This document shows, piece by piece, positions 1-9,308 of a stretch of 64,000 bases of DNA. The stretch comes from Diaphorobacter nitroreducens (GTDB lineage: Bacteria; Pseudomonadota; Gammaproteobacteria; Burkholderiales; Burkholderiaceae_C). Where the stretch lies: positions 372,001 through 436,000 of the forward strand of contig RJVL01000004.1 of assembly GCA_003755025.1 (NCBI GenBank). The letters are read 5' to 3'. The notes beneath the pieces are model-generated. The model worked only from the letters and a program-made list of their open reading frames with translations. It ran no database searches and was not told the origin of the DNA. Within the stretch, counting starts at the first letter, position 1. Every line of letters starts with the position of its first letter. The position numbers were made by a program, and so were the translations under genes.

Positions 1-1090
<1,090 letters not shown>

Positions 1091-1110
1091 CCGCGCCGCA
1101 GCCGCAGGCC

Positions 1111-1428
1111 ATGCCCCACCGCCGGTCGCTCACGCAGGAAGAGATCGAGGGGGCGCCCTTTGCCCCCGACCTGCACGATGCACGCCACCTGTGGCTAAAG
1201 GCGGGCCTGCTGCTCGTGTGGGTGCTGGTGTCGTTCGGCACCGGCTACTTCGCGCGCGACCTGCAATTCCTGGTGGGTCCATGGCCGTTGAGCTACTGGA
1301 TTGCCTCCCAGGGGGCAGTCCTGATGTTCATTGGCATCGTCTGCGTTTACTGTGCCGCCATGAGCTACTTCGAACGGCAGGACATGGCGGCGCAGCGCGA
1401 CGCTGCCACAGCCCCACCCCATGATTGA
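1111..1428 (+). CDS. DUF4212 small subunit of a Na+/solute symporter
   Basis: A 105-residue protein with a short hydrophilic N-terminus, two predicted membrane segments (about residues 29-50 and 60-90) and a charged tail. This is the DUF4212 layout, whose genes sit directly before large SSS-family symporters and are thought to encode a small partner subunit. Here the stop codon overlaps an in-track ATG of the symporter gene, and the best symporter start lies 25 bases further on, so the two are surely translated together. Substrate is not shown by the sequence; acetate or another short organic acid is plausible from the neighbouring gluconeogenic ppsA. Confidence 0.85.
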   Translation: MPHRRSLTQEEIEGAPFAPDLHDARHLWLKAGLLLVWVLVSFGTGYFARDLQFLVGPWPLSYWIASQGAVLMFIGIVCVYCAAMSYFERQDMAAQRDAATAPPHD

Positions 1429-1453
1429 ACGCGGCGGCGAGGGGCGCAGCTAC

Positions 1454-3508
1454 ATGGCGCGCCTGAACCGCATCGTGGCGCTGTACATCGCGGGGCTGCT
1501 GGGGTTTGTGGCCCTGATGGCCTGGGCCGAGCAGCGCGGGCTGTCGCGCCAGTGGATTGGCCCCATCTTCCTGTTTCTCACCGTGATGGCCTACGCCGCC
1601 ATCGGCGTGTACGGCCGCACCACGGATGCGGACGAATACTACGTGGCGGGCCGCCGCATTCCGCCGTTCTACAACGGCATGGCCGCCGCCGCGGACTGGA
1701 TGAGCGCGGCCTCGTTCATCAGCCTGTCGGGCGCGCTGTATCTGCAGGGCTTCTCGGGCACGCCGGAGCAGCCGGGCGGGCTGGCCTATCTGTTGGGCTG
1801 GACGGGCGGCTTCGTGCTCGTGGCCATGCTCATCGCGCCGCACCTGCGGGCGATGAACCTCTACACCGTTCCGGACTTCTTCCAGGTGCGTTTTGGCGGG
1901 CGCTGGCCACGCATCATCGCGGCCCTGTCGGCCGTACTGTGCTCTTTCACCTACGTGGTGGCGCAGATCTACGGCGTGGGGCTGATCGCCTCGCGCCTGA
2001 CCGGCGTGCAGTTCGAGATCGGCATCATGCTCGGCCTGGGCGGCGTGCTGCTGTGCTCGTTCCTGGGGGGGATGCGCGCCATCACCTGGACGCAGGTGGC
2101 GCAGTACATCGTCATCCTGCTGGCGTTCCTGATCCCCGTGTCGTGGCTGGCGTACAAGCAGCTCGGCAACCCCGTTGCACCGGTGGTGGCGGGGGCACAG
2201 ATCGGCAAGATCGCCACGCTGGAGGGCGGGCTGCTGGCCTCGGAAGTCGAGCAAGACGTGGTCGCGGCCTACCTGCAGCGCGCCGAGGATTACAAGGCGC
2301 GGCTGGCCGACGTGCCCGCCGCACTCGCGCGTGAGCGCGAAGCGGCGCGCGAGCGCATCCAGCGCCTGCGCGCCCAGAACGCCGACGTGGGGCTGATCGT
2401 GGCCGCCAGCCGGGATTTGGCCTCCATGCCGCGCGACGAGGCTGCCGCGCGCGATCGCTGGACGCGCGAGATGCGCGACAACTATGAGCGTGCCCGCGCC
2501 ATGGGCGGCCTGCCGCGCCACAGCCAGGCGTTTGCGGGCGATCCGCAGGGCACCCCGCAGGAGCGCCAGACCTTCGACGATGCGCGCCGCAACTTCCTGG
2601 CGCTGATGTTCTGCCTGATGGTGGGAACGGCCGGCCTGCCGCACCTGCTGACGCGCTACTACACAGTGCCCTCGGTGGCGGGCGCGCGCGCGTCGGTCGC
2701 GTGGTCGCTGTTCTTCATCGCACTGCTGTACCTGAGTGCGCCGGCGCTCGCCGTGCTGGTGAAGTTCGAGGTCATGAACAACCTCGTGGGCAGCAGCTTC
2801 GACCAACTGCCCAACTGGATGGCGCAATGGGCGCGTGTGGACGCCTCGCTGCTGTCCGTGGAGGACGTGAACGGCGACGGCATCGTGCAGTTCGGCGAAA
2901 TCCGCTTCGGGGCCGACCTCATCATGCTGGCCACGCCCGAGATCGGCGGGCTCCCCTACGTGATCTCCGGCCTGGTGGCCGCGGGCGGGCTGGCCGCTGC
3001 GCTGTCCACTGCCGATGGCCTGCTGCTCACCATCAGCAACGCGCTGGTGCGCGACCTGTACCACCAGGAAACGCGCCGCAAGGCGTCGCCCGAGCAGCGG
3101 GTGATCCTGACCAAGTTCACGCTGCTCTCCGTGGCGCTGTCTGCGGCGTTCGTGGCGGCGCTCAAGCCGTCGGAAATCCTGCCCATGGTGTCGGCGTCGT
3201 TTTCCATCGCCGCATCGGCCTTCGTGCCCGCGATGGTGATGGGCATCTTCTGGCGCGGTACTACGCGCCAGGGCGCGGTAGCCGGCATGCTCGCCGGCCT
3301 GTCCGTCACCGTGTATTACCTGTTGGCGCAGGTGGACAGCGTGCGCGAATGGGTACCTTCCGCGCTGCTCGTCGATGGCCTGTGGTTCGGCATCCATCCA
3401 ATTTCGGCCGGGGTCTTCGGCGTGCCGGTGGGCCTGGCTGTGGCGTGGAGCGTCAGCCTGGCCACGCGGCCGGGCCGCGTGCGGCCGGTTCCCGCGGACG
3501 GGCTGTAG
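1454..3508 (+). CDS. Sodium:solute symporter, VC_2705/SSS family
   Basis: About 684 residues, longer than standard SSS transporters (500-550). The ATG at 1454 is preferred over 1421 because it follows a purine-rich GAGGGG and gives the usual start MARLNRIVALYIAG. Membrane segments fill the N- and C-terminal parts. Between them, about residues 245-385 form a hydrophilic, strongly charged insertion rich in Arg, Glu and Ala. At residues 471-482 the loop DVNGDGIVQFGE matches an EF-hand calcium loop (acidic or Asn at positions 1, 3, 5 and 12). Both additions are typical of the VC_2705 subfamily as I know it. The gene partners the DUF4212 gene just upstream. Substrate unknown; a monocarboxylate such as acetate is the best guess. 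Confidence 0.85.
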   Translation: MARLNRIVALYIAGLLGFVALMAWAEQRGLSRQWIGPIFLFLTVMAYAAIGVYGRTTDADEYYVAGRRIPPFYNGMAAAADWMSAASFISLSGALYLQGFSGTPEQPGGLAYLLGWTGGFVLVAMLIAPHLRAMNLYTVPDFFQVRFGGRWPRIIAALSAVLCSFTYVVAQIYGVGLIASRLTGVQFEIGIMLGLGGVLLCSFLGGMRAITWTQVAQYIVILLAFLIPVSWLAYKQLGNPVAPVVAGAQIGKIATLEGGLLASEVEQDVVAAYLQRAEDYKARLADVPAALAREREAARERIQRLRAQNADVGLIVAASRDLASMPRDEAAARDRWTREMRDNYERARAMGGLPRHSQAFAGDPQGTPQERQTFDDARRNFLALMFCLMVGTAGLPHLLTRYYTVPSVAGARASVAWSLFFIALLYLSAPALAVLVKFEVMNNLVGSSFDQLPNWMAQWARVDASLLSVEDVNGDGIVQFGEIRFGADLIMLATPEIGGLPYVISGLVAAGGLAAALSTADGLLLTISNALVRDLYHQETRRKASPEQRVILTKFTLLSVALSAAFVAALKPSEILPMVSASFSIAASAFVPAMVMGIFWRGTTRQGAVAGMLAGLSVTVYYLLAQVDSVREWVPSALLVDGLWFGIHPISAGVFGVPVGLAVAWSVSLATRPGRVRPVPADGL

Positions 3509-3551
3509 CGCGCCGCGCCCCGCGGCTGCGCGCCCACGGGCGACCTGCGGT

Positions 3552-3580
3552 TTGACCTCATTCACAAATGGTCACATTCG
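3552..3580 (+). promoter_or_regulatory. Possible sigma-70 promoter for the downstream unknown gene
   Basis: TTGACC at 3552-3557 lies 17 bases before CATTCG at 3575-3580. The -35 box is good but the -10 box is poor, so this is only a candidate. Confidence 0.3.
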
Positions 3581-3646
3581 TGCGACGCTGATCCCGTGCG
3601 GCGTTCCATGCCGCTTTTCCATCACGTACCAAGCGAAGAGGTGGGC

Positions 3647-4114
3647 ATGATTCTCGTGAAGACACCGGCTGGGCAACTGGCGCTGAAGGATCGCCAGGGT
3701 GCGCTGTCGCCGCGCCAGCGCTCAGCCTTCATCCTGTTCGACGGCAAGCGCACCCTGGACCAGGTGCTGACGGCCACGGCGGCCATGGGTATCTCGCGCG
3801 AGGACGTGCAGCTCATGATCGACCAGGGGTTGCTGGAGAGCGGACCGGGAGCGCCGGCACCCGCGGCCGCAGCGCCGGCGGACGGCGCCGAGGTGCAGGT
3901 CGATGGCACGGGGCGCACGCAGCGCGAGCGCTATCAAGCCGCCTACCCGATCGCCACCGAACTTACCGCCAGCCTGGGGCTGAAGGGCTTCCGTCTGAAT
4001 CTGGCGGTCGAGGGGGCTGCAGGGTATGAGGATCTGGCAGCGCTGGCTCCCAAGATCCGCGAGGCCGTAGGAGACGCCAAGTACACCAGGCTGGAGAGGG
4101 CATTGTTCGCGTGA
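3647..4114 (+). CDS. Conserved hypothetical protein, probably cytoplasmic
   Basis: I do not recognise a named family. The ATG at 3647 is chosen because GAAGAG stands six bases before it; an in-frame ATG at 3608 would add 13 residues without a good ribosome site. The 155-residue product has an N-terminal part (about residues 1-65) that resembles a small winged-helix-like fold region (ALSPRQRSAFILFDGKRTLDQV... LIDQGLLES), an Ala/Pro linker near residues 68-85, and a C-terminal helical part ending KYTRLERALFA. No signal peptide or membrane segment is seen. It stands alone between the symporter and the convergent efp gene. Similar short proteins are common in Comamonadaceae, but I know no function. 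Confidence 0.65.
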   Translation: MILVKTPAGQLALKDRQGALSPRQRSAFILFDGKRTLDQVLTATAAMGISREDVQLMIDQGLLESGPGAPAPAAAAPADGAEVQVDGTGRTQRERYQAAYPIATELTASLGLKGFRLNLAVEGAAGYEDLAALAPKIREAVGDAKYTRLERALFA

Positions 4115-4160
4115 ATGCAGCGCTGGGCGTGGCCACTGCCGGACCCACCCAGTCCTCAAT

Positions 4161-4191
4161 AAAAAAAGGGAGCGTGCATGACACGCTCCCC
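4161..4191 (-). terminator. Rho-independent terminator of efp
   Basis: Read on the minus strand, a 9-bp stem (GGGAGCGTG / CACGCTCCC, loop of five) is followed by seven T residues. It lies about 40 bases past the efp stop and between convergent genes; the T run favours the minus strand. Confidence 0.85.
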
Positions 4192-4229
4192 TTGCATGAA
4201 CAGCGTCCGCAGCCGGACGCAAGGTGTTC

Positions 4230-4784
4230 TTAGACGCGCTTGCGGTATTCGCCCGTGCGCGTGTCGATCTCGATCTTGTCGCCCTGGTCCACGAACAGCG
4301 GCACGGCCACTTCGAAGCCGGTGGCGATCTTCGCGGGCTTGAGTACCTTGCCGGACGTATCGCCCTTGACGGCGGGTTCGGTCCAGGTGATCTCGCGCTC
4401 CACGCTGGTGGGCAGTTCCACGGAGATGGCCTTGCCGTCGTAGAACACCACTTCGGCGGCCATGCCGTCTTCAAGGTAGCTGATGGCATCGCCCATGTTG
4501 GAGGCTTCCACTTCGTACTGGTTGTACTCGGCGTCCATCCACACGTACATCGGGTCGGCGAAGTAGGAGTAGGTGCACTCCTTCTTGTCCAGGATCACGT
4601 TGTCGATCTTGTCGTCGGCCTTGAAGACGACTTCGGTGCCCATGTTGGACAGGAGCGCCTTCAGCTTCATGCGCACGGTAGCGGCGCCGCGGCCGCCGCG
4701 GGCGTATTCGGTCTTCAGCACGATCATGGGGTCTTTGCCCTGCATGATCACGTTGCCGGCGCGGATTTCTTGAGCGATTTTCAT
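4230..4784 (-). CDS. efp: Elongation factor P, Arg32 type
   Basis: EF-P enters the ribosomal E site and relieves stalling at polyproline stretches. The 184-residue length and three-beta-barrel sequence are canonical; the start at 4784 gives [10 protein letters not shown], whereas a longer reading to 4913 has no homology-like sequence. The tip loop reads [15 protein letters not shown], with arginine at position 32 in place of the lysine modified by EpmA or deoxyhypusine-type systems. Arg32 is the residue rhamnosylated by EarP, and the earP gene is the next gene upstream on the same strand. An efp terminator follows at 4161-4191. The identification and the modification type are both well supported. 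Confidence 0.97.
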
Positions 4785-4950
4785 GGCTTGCTTGGGAAGG
4801 AAAGGTTGACCGCTCCACAAGTCGGGGCGGGCGGGCGTGGCCCAGGCGTTTGCGTGAACTGGGCCGCCTTCCACCCCGGCGCATGTTCCGCGGCGGGGGC
4901 GCCGGCTGGGCACGCGAGTGCCGCCTTCGAATGGCGCAAAACCAGGGATT

Positions 4951-6063
4951 CTAGCTTTTCTCCGCCAAAAACCCTAGTAGTAAGGTCAATAAATCCTGCT
5001 GTGCCAGCAGCCGCGCGCGCGCGGACTGTATACATGCGCGCCATTCGCCCAGGGTCGCCGCGTCCAGCGGCGGCAACTCGCCGCGGGTCTCCAGACCGTT
5101 CCAGAGGGCCGACCAGCGCCGCAGCGACGCTGGTGCGTGCAGCCAGTCCAGGAAGGCCAGTAGCTTGGCGTGGTGCGCATCGTCGTGCTGCGGATAGATC
5201 TGCCACACGAACGGCTGGCCCGCCCACAGGGCGCGCACCAGTGAGTCCTCGCCGCGCACGAAGTTCAGGTCGCAGGCCCAGAGCATTTCGTCAAAGGCCG
5301 GCTGAGAGCAGGGTAGCAGATATGAAATTGATAGCTGCTCGCGCTTGCTGTATGAGCCTTTGAGGCTGTTTTGACGCTCAAACTGCTGCTGCCATTGGCG
5401 CACGGCCGCCGTGGCACGTCCGGGCGTGACCAGCAGCCGCACGTCGCTGCGCGGTTGCCATTGCGCCAGCAGTTGGGGCAGGGCGGGTGGCTCGTAGCAG
5501 AACAGCGAGATGGCGACTTCGTCTGTCCCGATGCCGTGGCCGGCGCGCCAGGCGGAGCGGTCGAATGCGGCCTGGCGCGCCAGCAGGTCTGGCTCACGCA
5601 GCAGGCCGCCCGTGCGCTCGGTGAAGCCGGGGTAGTAGAACCAGCGCGTCAGGCCCGCCCCCGGGCCGCTCATGAGCGGAGACGGCAGCCGGTGGCAGCG
5701 TTCCACATAGGCCTCGGCCGACAGGTACTCCAGGTTGATCCATAAGGGCTTTGGGCCTGTAGCGTTTGTGTGGTGAGCGATGGCAGCTATGAATTGCGGA
5801 GCAATTTCGCAACCGAAGGCCTCCACCACCACGTCGCCAGGCCCGTCTGCGGGCGCCTGCGTGGGCCAGGGCAGCACCTGTACGCCAGGTGCGCCCTGCG
5901 GCGCCATCCAGGCCAGAGCGCTGGCGTCATCCACCCACAGGCGCACGCGGTGGCCGCGGCTGCCCAGATCGGCCGCCAGGCGCCAGCACACGCCGATGTC
6001 GCCAAAGTTGTCGATCACCTGGCAAAAGATGTCCCAGCGCAGGTGGGCCGTGGCCTTCGTCAT
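4951..6063 (-). CDS. earP: EF-P arginine rhamnosyltransferase EarP
   Basis: EarP transfers rhamnose from dTDP-beta-L-rhamnose to Arg32 of EF-P. The 370-residue protein starts [15 protein letters not shown] and carries the hallmark [11 protein letters not shown] near residues 18-28, with the Asp pair used in catalysis, and [16 protein letters not shown] in the C-terminal half, whose Glu-Asp binds the sugar nucleotide. Its ATG overlaps the stop of the upstream lysR gene by four bases, and efp lies 166 bases downstream, so lysR-earP-efp may be cotranscribed. Two stretches of the gene (plus-strand 5321-5376 and 5746-5796) resemble the dispersed palindromic repeat and are read in frame. Total length is still normal for EarP. 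Confidence 0.93.
5321..5376 (-). repeat. Palindromic-repeat copy inside earP (C-terminal half)
   Basis: The plus strand shows TTGATAGCTGCTCGCGCTTG followed by a short spacer and a GCCTTTGAGG-type end, a degenerate copy of the interspersed element seen between genes. It is translated in frame as the region around [16 protein letters not shown]. Confidence 0.55.
5746..5796 (-). repeat. Palindromic-repeat copy inside earP (N-terminal half)
   Basis: Read on the minus strand: CATAGCTGCCATCGCTCACC, a short spacer, AACGCTACAGGCCC. It is in frame in earP and encodes [15 protein letters not shown]. The match to the element consensus is clear at both ends, with a decayed stem. Confidence 0.55.
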
Positions 6064-6959
6064 GGCGCCTCCTGGGCGCCGGCGCGCAGGTGGTCCACCA
6101 GCAAGCGTGCGACGCTGGACAGCGACTCCTCCGAGCGCACACACAGCGACAGCCGCCGCCGTGCCCAGGGCTCATCCAGCGTGATGGCGCGCAGGGCCAG
6201 CGTGCCGCGGTAGATCTGGGCGCTGCCGCGCGGCAGCACGGCCACGCCCAGACCGGCGGACACCATCAGGCACAGGGCGTCATAGCTCGTGACCTGGATG
6301 CGCAGCTTGAGGGGCATCTCCTGCTCGGCCGCGGCGCGTGTGAGCAGGTTGTTGATGGCGCTGCCCGGATGCATGCCCACGAAGTCACAGGCCAGGGCGT
6401 CTGCCAGGCGCACGCTGCGGCGGCGCGCCAGCGCATGGCCCGCGGGGACGATGAGGACCAGCTCGTCCTCGCGGTAGGGCAGCAGGGTCACGCGCTCGCC
6501 ATAACTGCCGTGGTTGAGGATGCCCACGTCGGCTGCGTTCTCGGCCACCGATTGCGCCACGGCGGTGCTGATCTGCTCCTGCAGCCGCACATCGACCTGC
6601 GGATGCGCGGCCATGAAGCGCTGCAGTTCGCCCGGCAGGAACTGCGTGATGGCCGAGATGTTGGCCACCACGCGCACGTGGCCGCGCACGCCGGCGCGAA
6701 AGTCCTGCATCTGCGTGGCGATGCTGTCCAGGTCGTTGAGCACGCCGCGCGCCAGGTGCAGCAGGGCGTAGGCCGCGGCCGTGGGCTCGGTGCCGCGGTT
6801 GCTGCGCGTGAACAGCTCCACGCGCAGCGCGTCCTCCAGCTCGGCCAGGCGGCGGCTGGCGGCGGAGGGCGCGATGTGTTCGCGCGCGGCGGCGCGGGCG
6901 ATGGCGTTTTCCTCCATCACCGCGACGAACAGGCGCAGGGAGACCGGGTCGAGCTTCAT
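6060..6959 (-). CDS. LysR-family transcriptional regulator
   Basis: A 299-residue LysR-type regulator. The N-terminal winged helix (MKLDPVSLRLFVAVMEENAI, then AAREHIAPSAASRRLAELE, about residues 1-60) is followed by a substrate-binding domain to the end. It is divergent from the CoA-transferase gene at 7080 with 120 bases between, the classical arrangement for a LysR regulator of the neighbouring operon, so I expect it to control the CoA-transferase/lyase/Bug cluster and itself. Its stop overlaps the earP start (ATGA at 6060-6063), so readthrough into earP is likely. The effector would be an organic acid or acyl-CoA; this is inferred from neighbours only. Confidence 0.88.
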   Translation of the reverse strand: MKLDPVSLRLFVAVMEENAIARAAAREHIAPSAASRRLAELEDALRVELFTRSNRGTEPTAAAYALLHLARGVLNDLDSIATQMQDFRAGVRGHVRVVANISAITQFLPGELQRFMAAHPQVDVRLQEQISTAVAQSVAENAADVGILNHGSYGERVTLLPYREDELVLIVPAGHALARRRSVRLADALACDFVGMHPGSAINNLLTRAAAEQEMPLKLRIQVTSYDALCLMVSAGLGVAVLPRGSAQIYRGTLALRAITLDEPWARRRLSLCVRSEESLSSVARLLVDHLRAGAQEAP

Positions 6960-7079
6960 GGGCGGCGATGGTACTGCGGCGGCGGCGGGCCATGCCGGTT
7001 TGCGATGGCAGCTTCGCGCTTGAGCGTTTTGCGGCCCGGCCGGGGCGCCGCATCATGCCGCCTGGATTGCAGGAGACAT

Positions 7080-8300
7080 ATGACCCCCAAGTACTACACC
7101 GCTGCCCCCACGCCCGCGGCACTGGCCGGCGTGCGCGTGATCGAAATGGGCCAGCTCATCGCCGGGCCGTTCTGCGGCAAGACATTGGGCGAGTTCGGCG
7201 CCGATGTGGTGAAGATCGAGGCCGTGGGCGCGGGCGACCCCCTGCGCAACTGGCGCCTCATCAAGGAGGGCACCTCCGTGTGGTGGCAGGTGCAGTCGCG
7301 CAACAAGAAGTCGGTGGCGCTGGACCTGCGCCAGGCCGAGGCGCAGGACATCGCGCGCCGCCTGATTGCTGAAGCCGACGTGCTCATCGAGAACTTCCGT
7401 CCCGGCACGCTGGAGGGCTGGGGCCTGTCGCCCGAGGCGCTGCACGCCCTCAACCCGGGCCTGGTCATCCTGCGCATCTCGGGCTACGGGCAGACCGGGC
7501 CCTACCGCGACCTGCCGGGTTTTGGCGTGATCGGCGAGGCCATGGGCGGCCTGCGCCACCTCACGGCAGAGCCGGGCCGCGTGCCGGTGCGCGTGGGCGT
7601 GTCGATCGGTGACACGCTGGCCGCGCTGCACGGCGCCATCGGCGTGATGATGGCGCTGTACCACCGCAAGGTGAACGGCGGCGCGGGCCAGGTGATCGAC
7701 GTGGCCCTGCACGAGGCGGTGTTCAACTGCATGGAAAGCCTGATCCCCGAGTACAGCGCCTTTGGCGCCGTGCGCGAGGCCGCGGGCAGCGCGCTGCCGG
7801 GCATTGCGCCCAGCAACGCCTACCCTTGCCAGGACGGCTGGGTGCTGGTGGCCGGCAATGGCGACAGCATCTTCAAGCGCCTGATGGCCACCATCGGCCG
7901 CCAGGATCTGGCCGATGACCCGCAACTGGCCGACAACGCCGGCCGCGTGGCGCGCGTGGCCGAGATCGATGCCGCCATTGGCCGCTGGACCGCCGAGCGC
8001 ACCGTGGCGCAAGTGATGGAGTTGCTGGCCGCCGCACGCGTGCCCGCGGGCAAGGTCTATACCGCCAAGGACATCGCCGAGGACCCGCACTACCAGGCGC
8101 GAGACATGCTGCTCACGCAGCGCACGCGCGACGGCTACGAGCTGCAGGTGCCGGGCATCGTGCCCAAGCTCTCGGCCACGCCGGGCACCATCCGCACCAG
8201 CGCGCCGCGCCTGGGGGACGACACCGATGCCGTGCTGGCCGAGGCGGGGCTGACGGCCGAGCAGATCGCGCTGCTGCGCAGCAAGGGAGTGATCCAATGA
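7080..8300 (+). CDS. CaiB/BaiF-family CoA-transferase (family III)
   Basis: Moves CoA from an acyl-CoA donor to a carboxylic acid. The 406-residue length is standard. The start at 7080 is set by AGGAG at 7071-7075; a much longer open frame upstream is only the antisense of lysR. Typical family sequences are GVRVIEMGQLIAGPFCGKTL at the N-terminus (GAxVIK follows as GADVVKIE), RNKKSVALDLR, VLIENFRPGTL and GYGQTGPYRDLPGF. The stop overlaps the start of the lyase gene (ATGA 8297-8300). With the lyase downstream, the likely role is activation of a branched hydroxy-dicarboxylic acid such as 3-hydroxy-3-methylglutarate or citramalate with succinyl-CoA as donor; the substrate is inference. Confidence 0.9.
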   Translation: MTPKYYTAAPTPAALAGVRVIEMGQLIAGPFCGKTLGEFGADVVKIEAVGAGDPLRNWRLIKEGTSVWWQVQSRNKKSVALDLRQAEAQDIARRLIAEADVLIENFRPGTLEGWGLSPEALHALNPGLVILRISGYGQTGPYRDLPGFGVIGEAMGGLRHLTAEPGRVPVRVGVSIGDTLAALHGAIGVMMALYHRKVNGGAGQVIDVALHEAVFNCMESLIPEYSAFGAVREAAGSALPGIAPSNAYPCQDGWVLVAGNGDSIFKRLMATIGRQDLADDPQLADNAGRVARVAEIDAAIGRWTAERTVAQVMELLAAARVPAGKVYTAKDIAEDPHYQARDMLLTQRTRDGYELQVPGIVPKLSATPGTIRTSAPRLGDDTDAVLAEAGLTAEQIALLRSKGVIQ

Positions 8301-9271
8301 CGACCAGCGTGTGGAACGGCGCCGGGCGGCGCATCGAGCTGTGCGACGTGGGCCTGCGCGACGGCCTGCAGATGGAGGCGCAGTTCGTGCCGACCGAGGA
8401 CAAGATCGCGCTCGTGAATGCACTGTCCCAGGCGGGCCTGTCCAAGATCGAGGTGACCTCGTTCACCTCGCCCACGGCGATTCCTGCGCTGCGCGACGCC
8501 GAGGTGGTGATGCGCGAGATCGAGCGCCACCCGGGCGTGACCTACACCGCGCTGGTGCCCAACGCGCGTGGCGCGGAGCGCGCCATCGAGTCGCGCACCG
8601 ACGAGCTGAACCTGGTCATGTCCGTCAGCGAGACGCACAACCTCGCCAACCTGCGCATGACGCGCGCGCAGTCGTTCGCGGCACTGGCACAGGTGATCAC
8701 CATGGCGCAGGCGGCGCAGGTGCCGGTGAACGTGTCGCTGTCGTGCGTGTTCGGTTGCCCCATGGAGGGCGACGTGGCCCTGGATGCCGTATGGGACCAT
8801 GTGCAGCGCTTCGCCGACCTGGGCGCTGCGGGCATCACGCTGTGCGACACCACGGGCATGGCCTTTCCCACGCAGGTGGGGCAGGTGGTGGCCGCTGCGC
8901 GCGCGCGCTGGCCGGGCATGGCCTTCACGCTGCACTTTCACAACACGCGCGGCATGGGCCTGGCCAATGTGCTGGCGGCCATCGATGCGGGGGCGCAGCG
9001 CTTTGACGCATCGCTGGGCGGCCTGGGCGGCTGTCCCTATGCGCCGGGTGCCACGGGCAATGTGTGCACCGAAGAAGTGGTGCATGCGCTGCAGCTCATG
9101 GGTTACGACACGGGCATTGATCTGCCGGCGCTGATTGCCACTGCAGCCCGCCTGCCCGCGCTGATCGGCCACGAGGTGCCCAGCCAGATCGTGAAGGCGG
9201 GGTGCCGGCTGGCCCTGCATCCGGTGCCTGCGGGCTTTGACGCGATCCGCGAGCGCGCGCTGGCGCGGTAG
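8297..9271 (+). CDS. Hydroxymethylglutaryl-CoA lyase family protein
   Basis: HMG-CoA lyases split 3-hydroxy-3-methylglutaryl-CoA into acetoacetate and acetyl-CoA; close relatives act on citramalyl-CoA. The 324-residue product has the DRE-TIM barrel start CDVGLRDGLQME (catalytic Arg-Asp), the TLHFHNTRGMGLAN metal-binding His pair and the signature loop GGLGGCPYAPGATGNV containing the active-site Cys. It is translationally coupled to the CoA-transferase gene and followed by two Bug binding-protein genes, which suggests uptake, activation and cleavage of one organic acid. The enzyme type is clear; the exact acyl-CoA is not. Confidence 0.92.
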   Translation: MTTSVWNGAGRRIELCDVGLRDGLQMEAQFVPTEDKIALVNALSQAGLSKIEVTSFTSPTAIPALRDAEVVMREIERHPGVTYTALVPNARGAERAIESRTDELNLVMSVSETHNLANLRMTRAQSFAALAQVITMAQAAQVPVNVSLSCVFGCPMEGDVALDAVWDHVQRFADLGAAGITLCDTTGMAFPTQVGQVVAAARARWPGMAFTLHFHNTRGMGLANVLAAIDAGAQRFDASLGGLGGCPYAPGATGNVCTEEVVHALQLMGYDTGIDLPALIATAARLPALIGHEVPSQIVKAGCRLALHPVPAGFDAIRERALAR

Positions 9272-9308
9272 CTTTCACCGCACATCCATAACGACAGGAG
9301 ACAACCCC

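Noticed and set aside
1328..3565. 745-codon minus-strand frame opposite the symporter
   Set aside because: His/Arg/Gln-rich shadow frame; the plus strand gives a coherent membrane protein.
5889..7079. 400-residue N-terminal extension or fusion of the CoA-transferase
   Set aside because: The extension is antisense to lysR, and AGGAG eight bases before 7080 marks the true start at normal family length.
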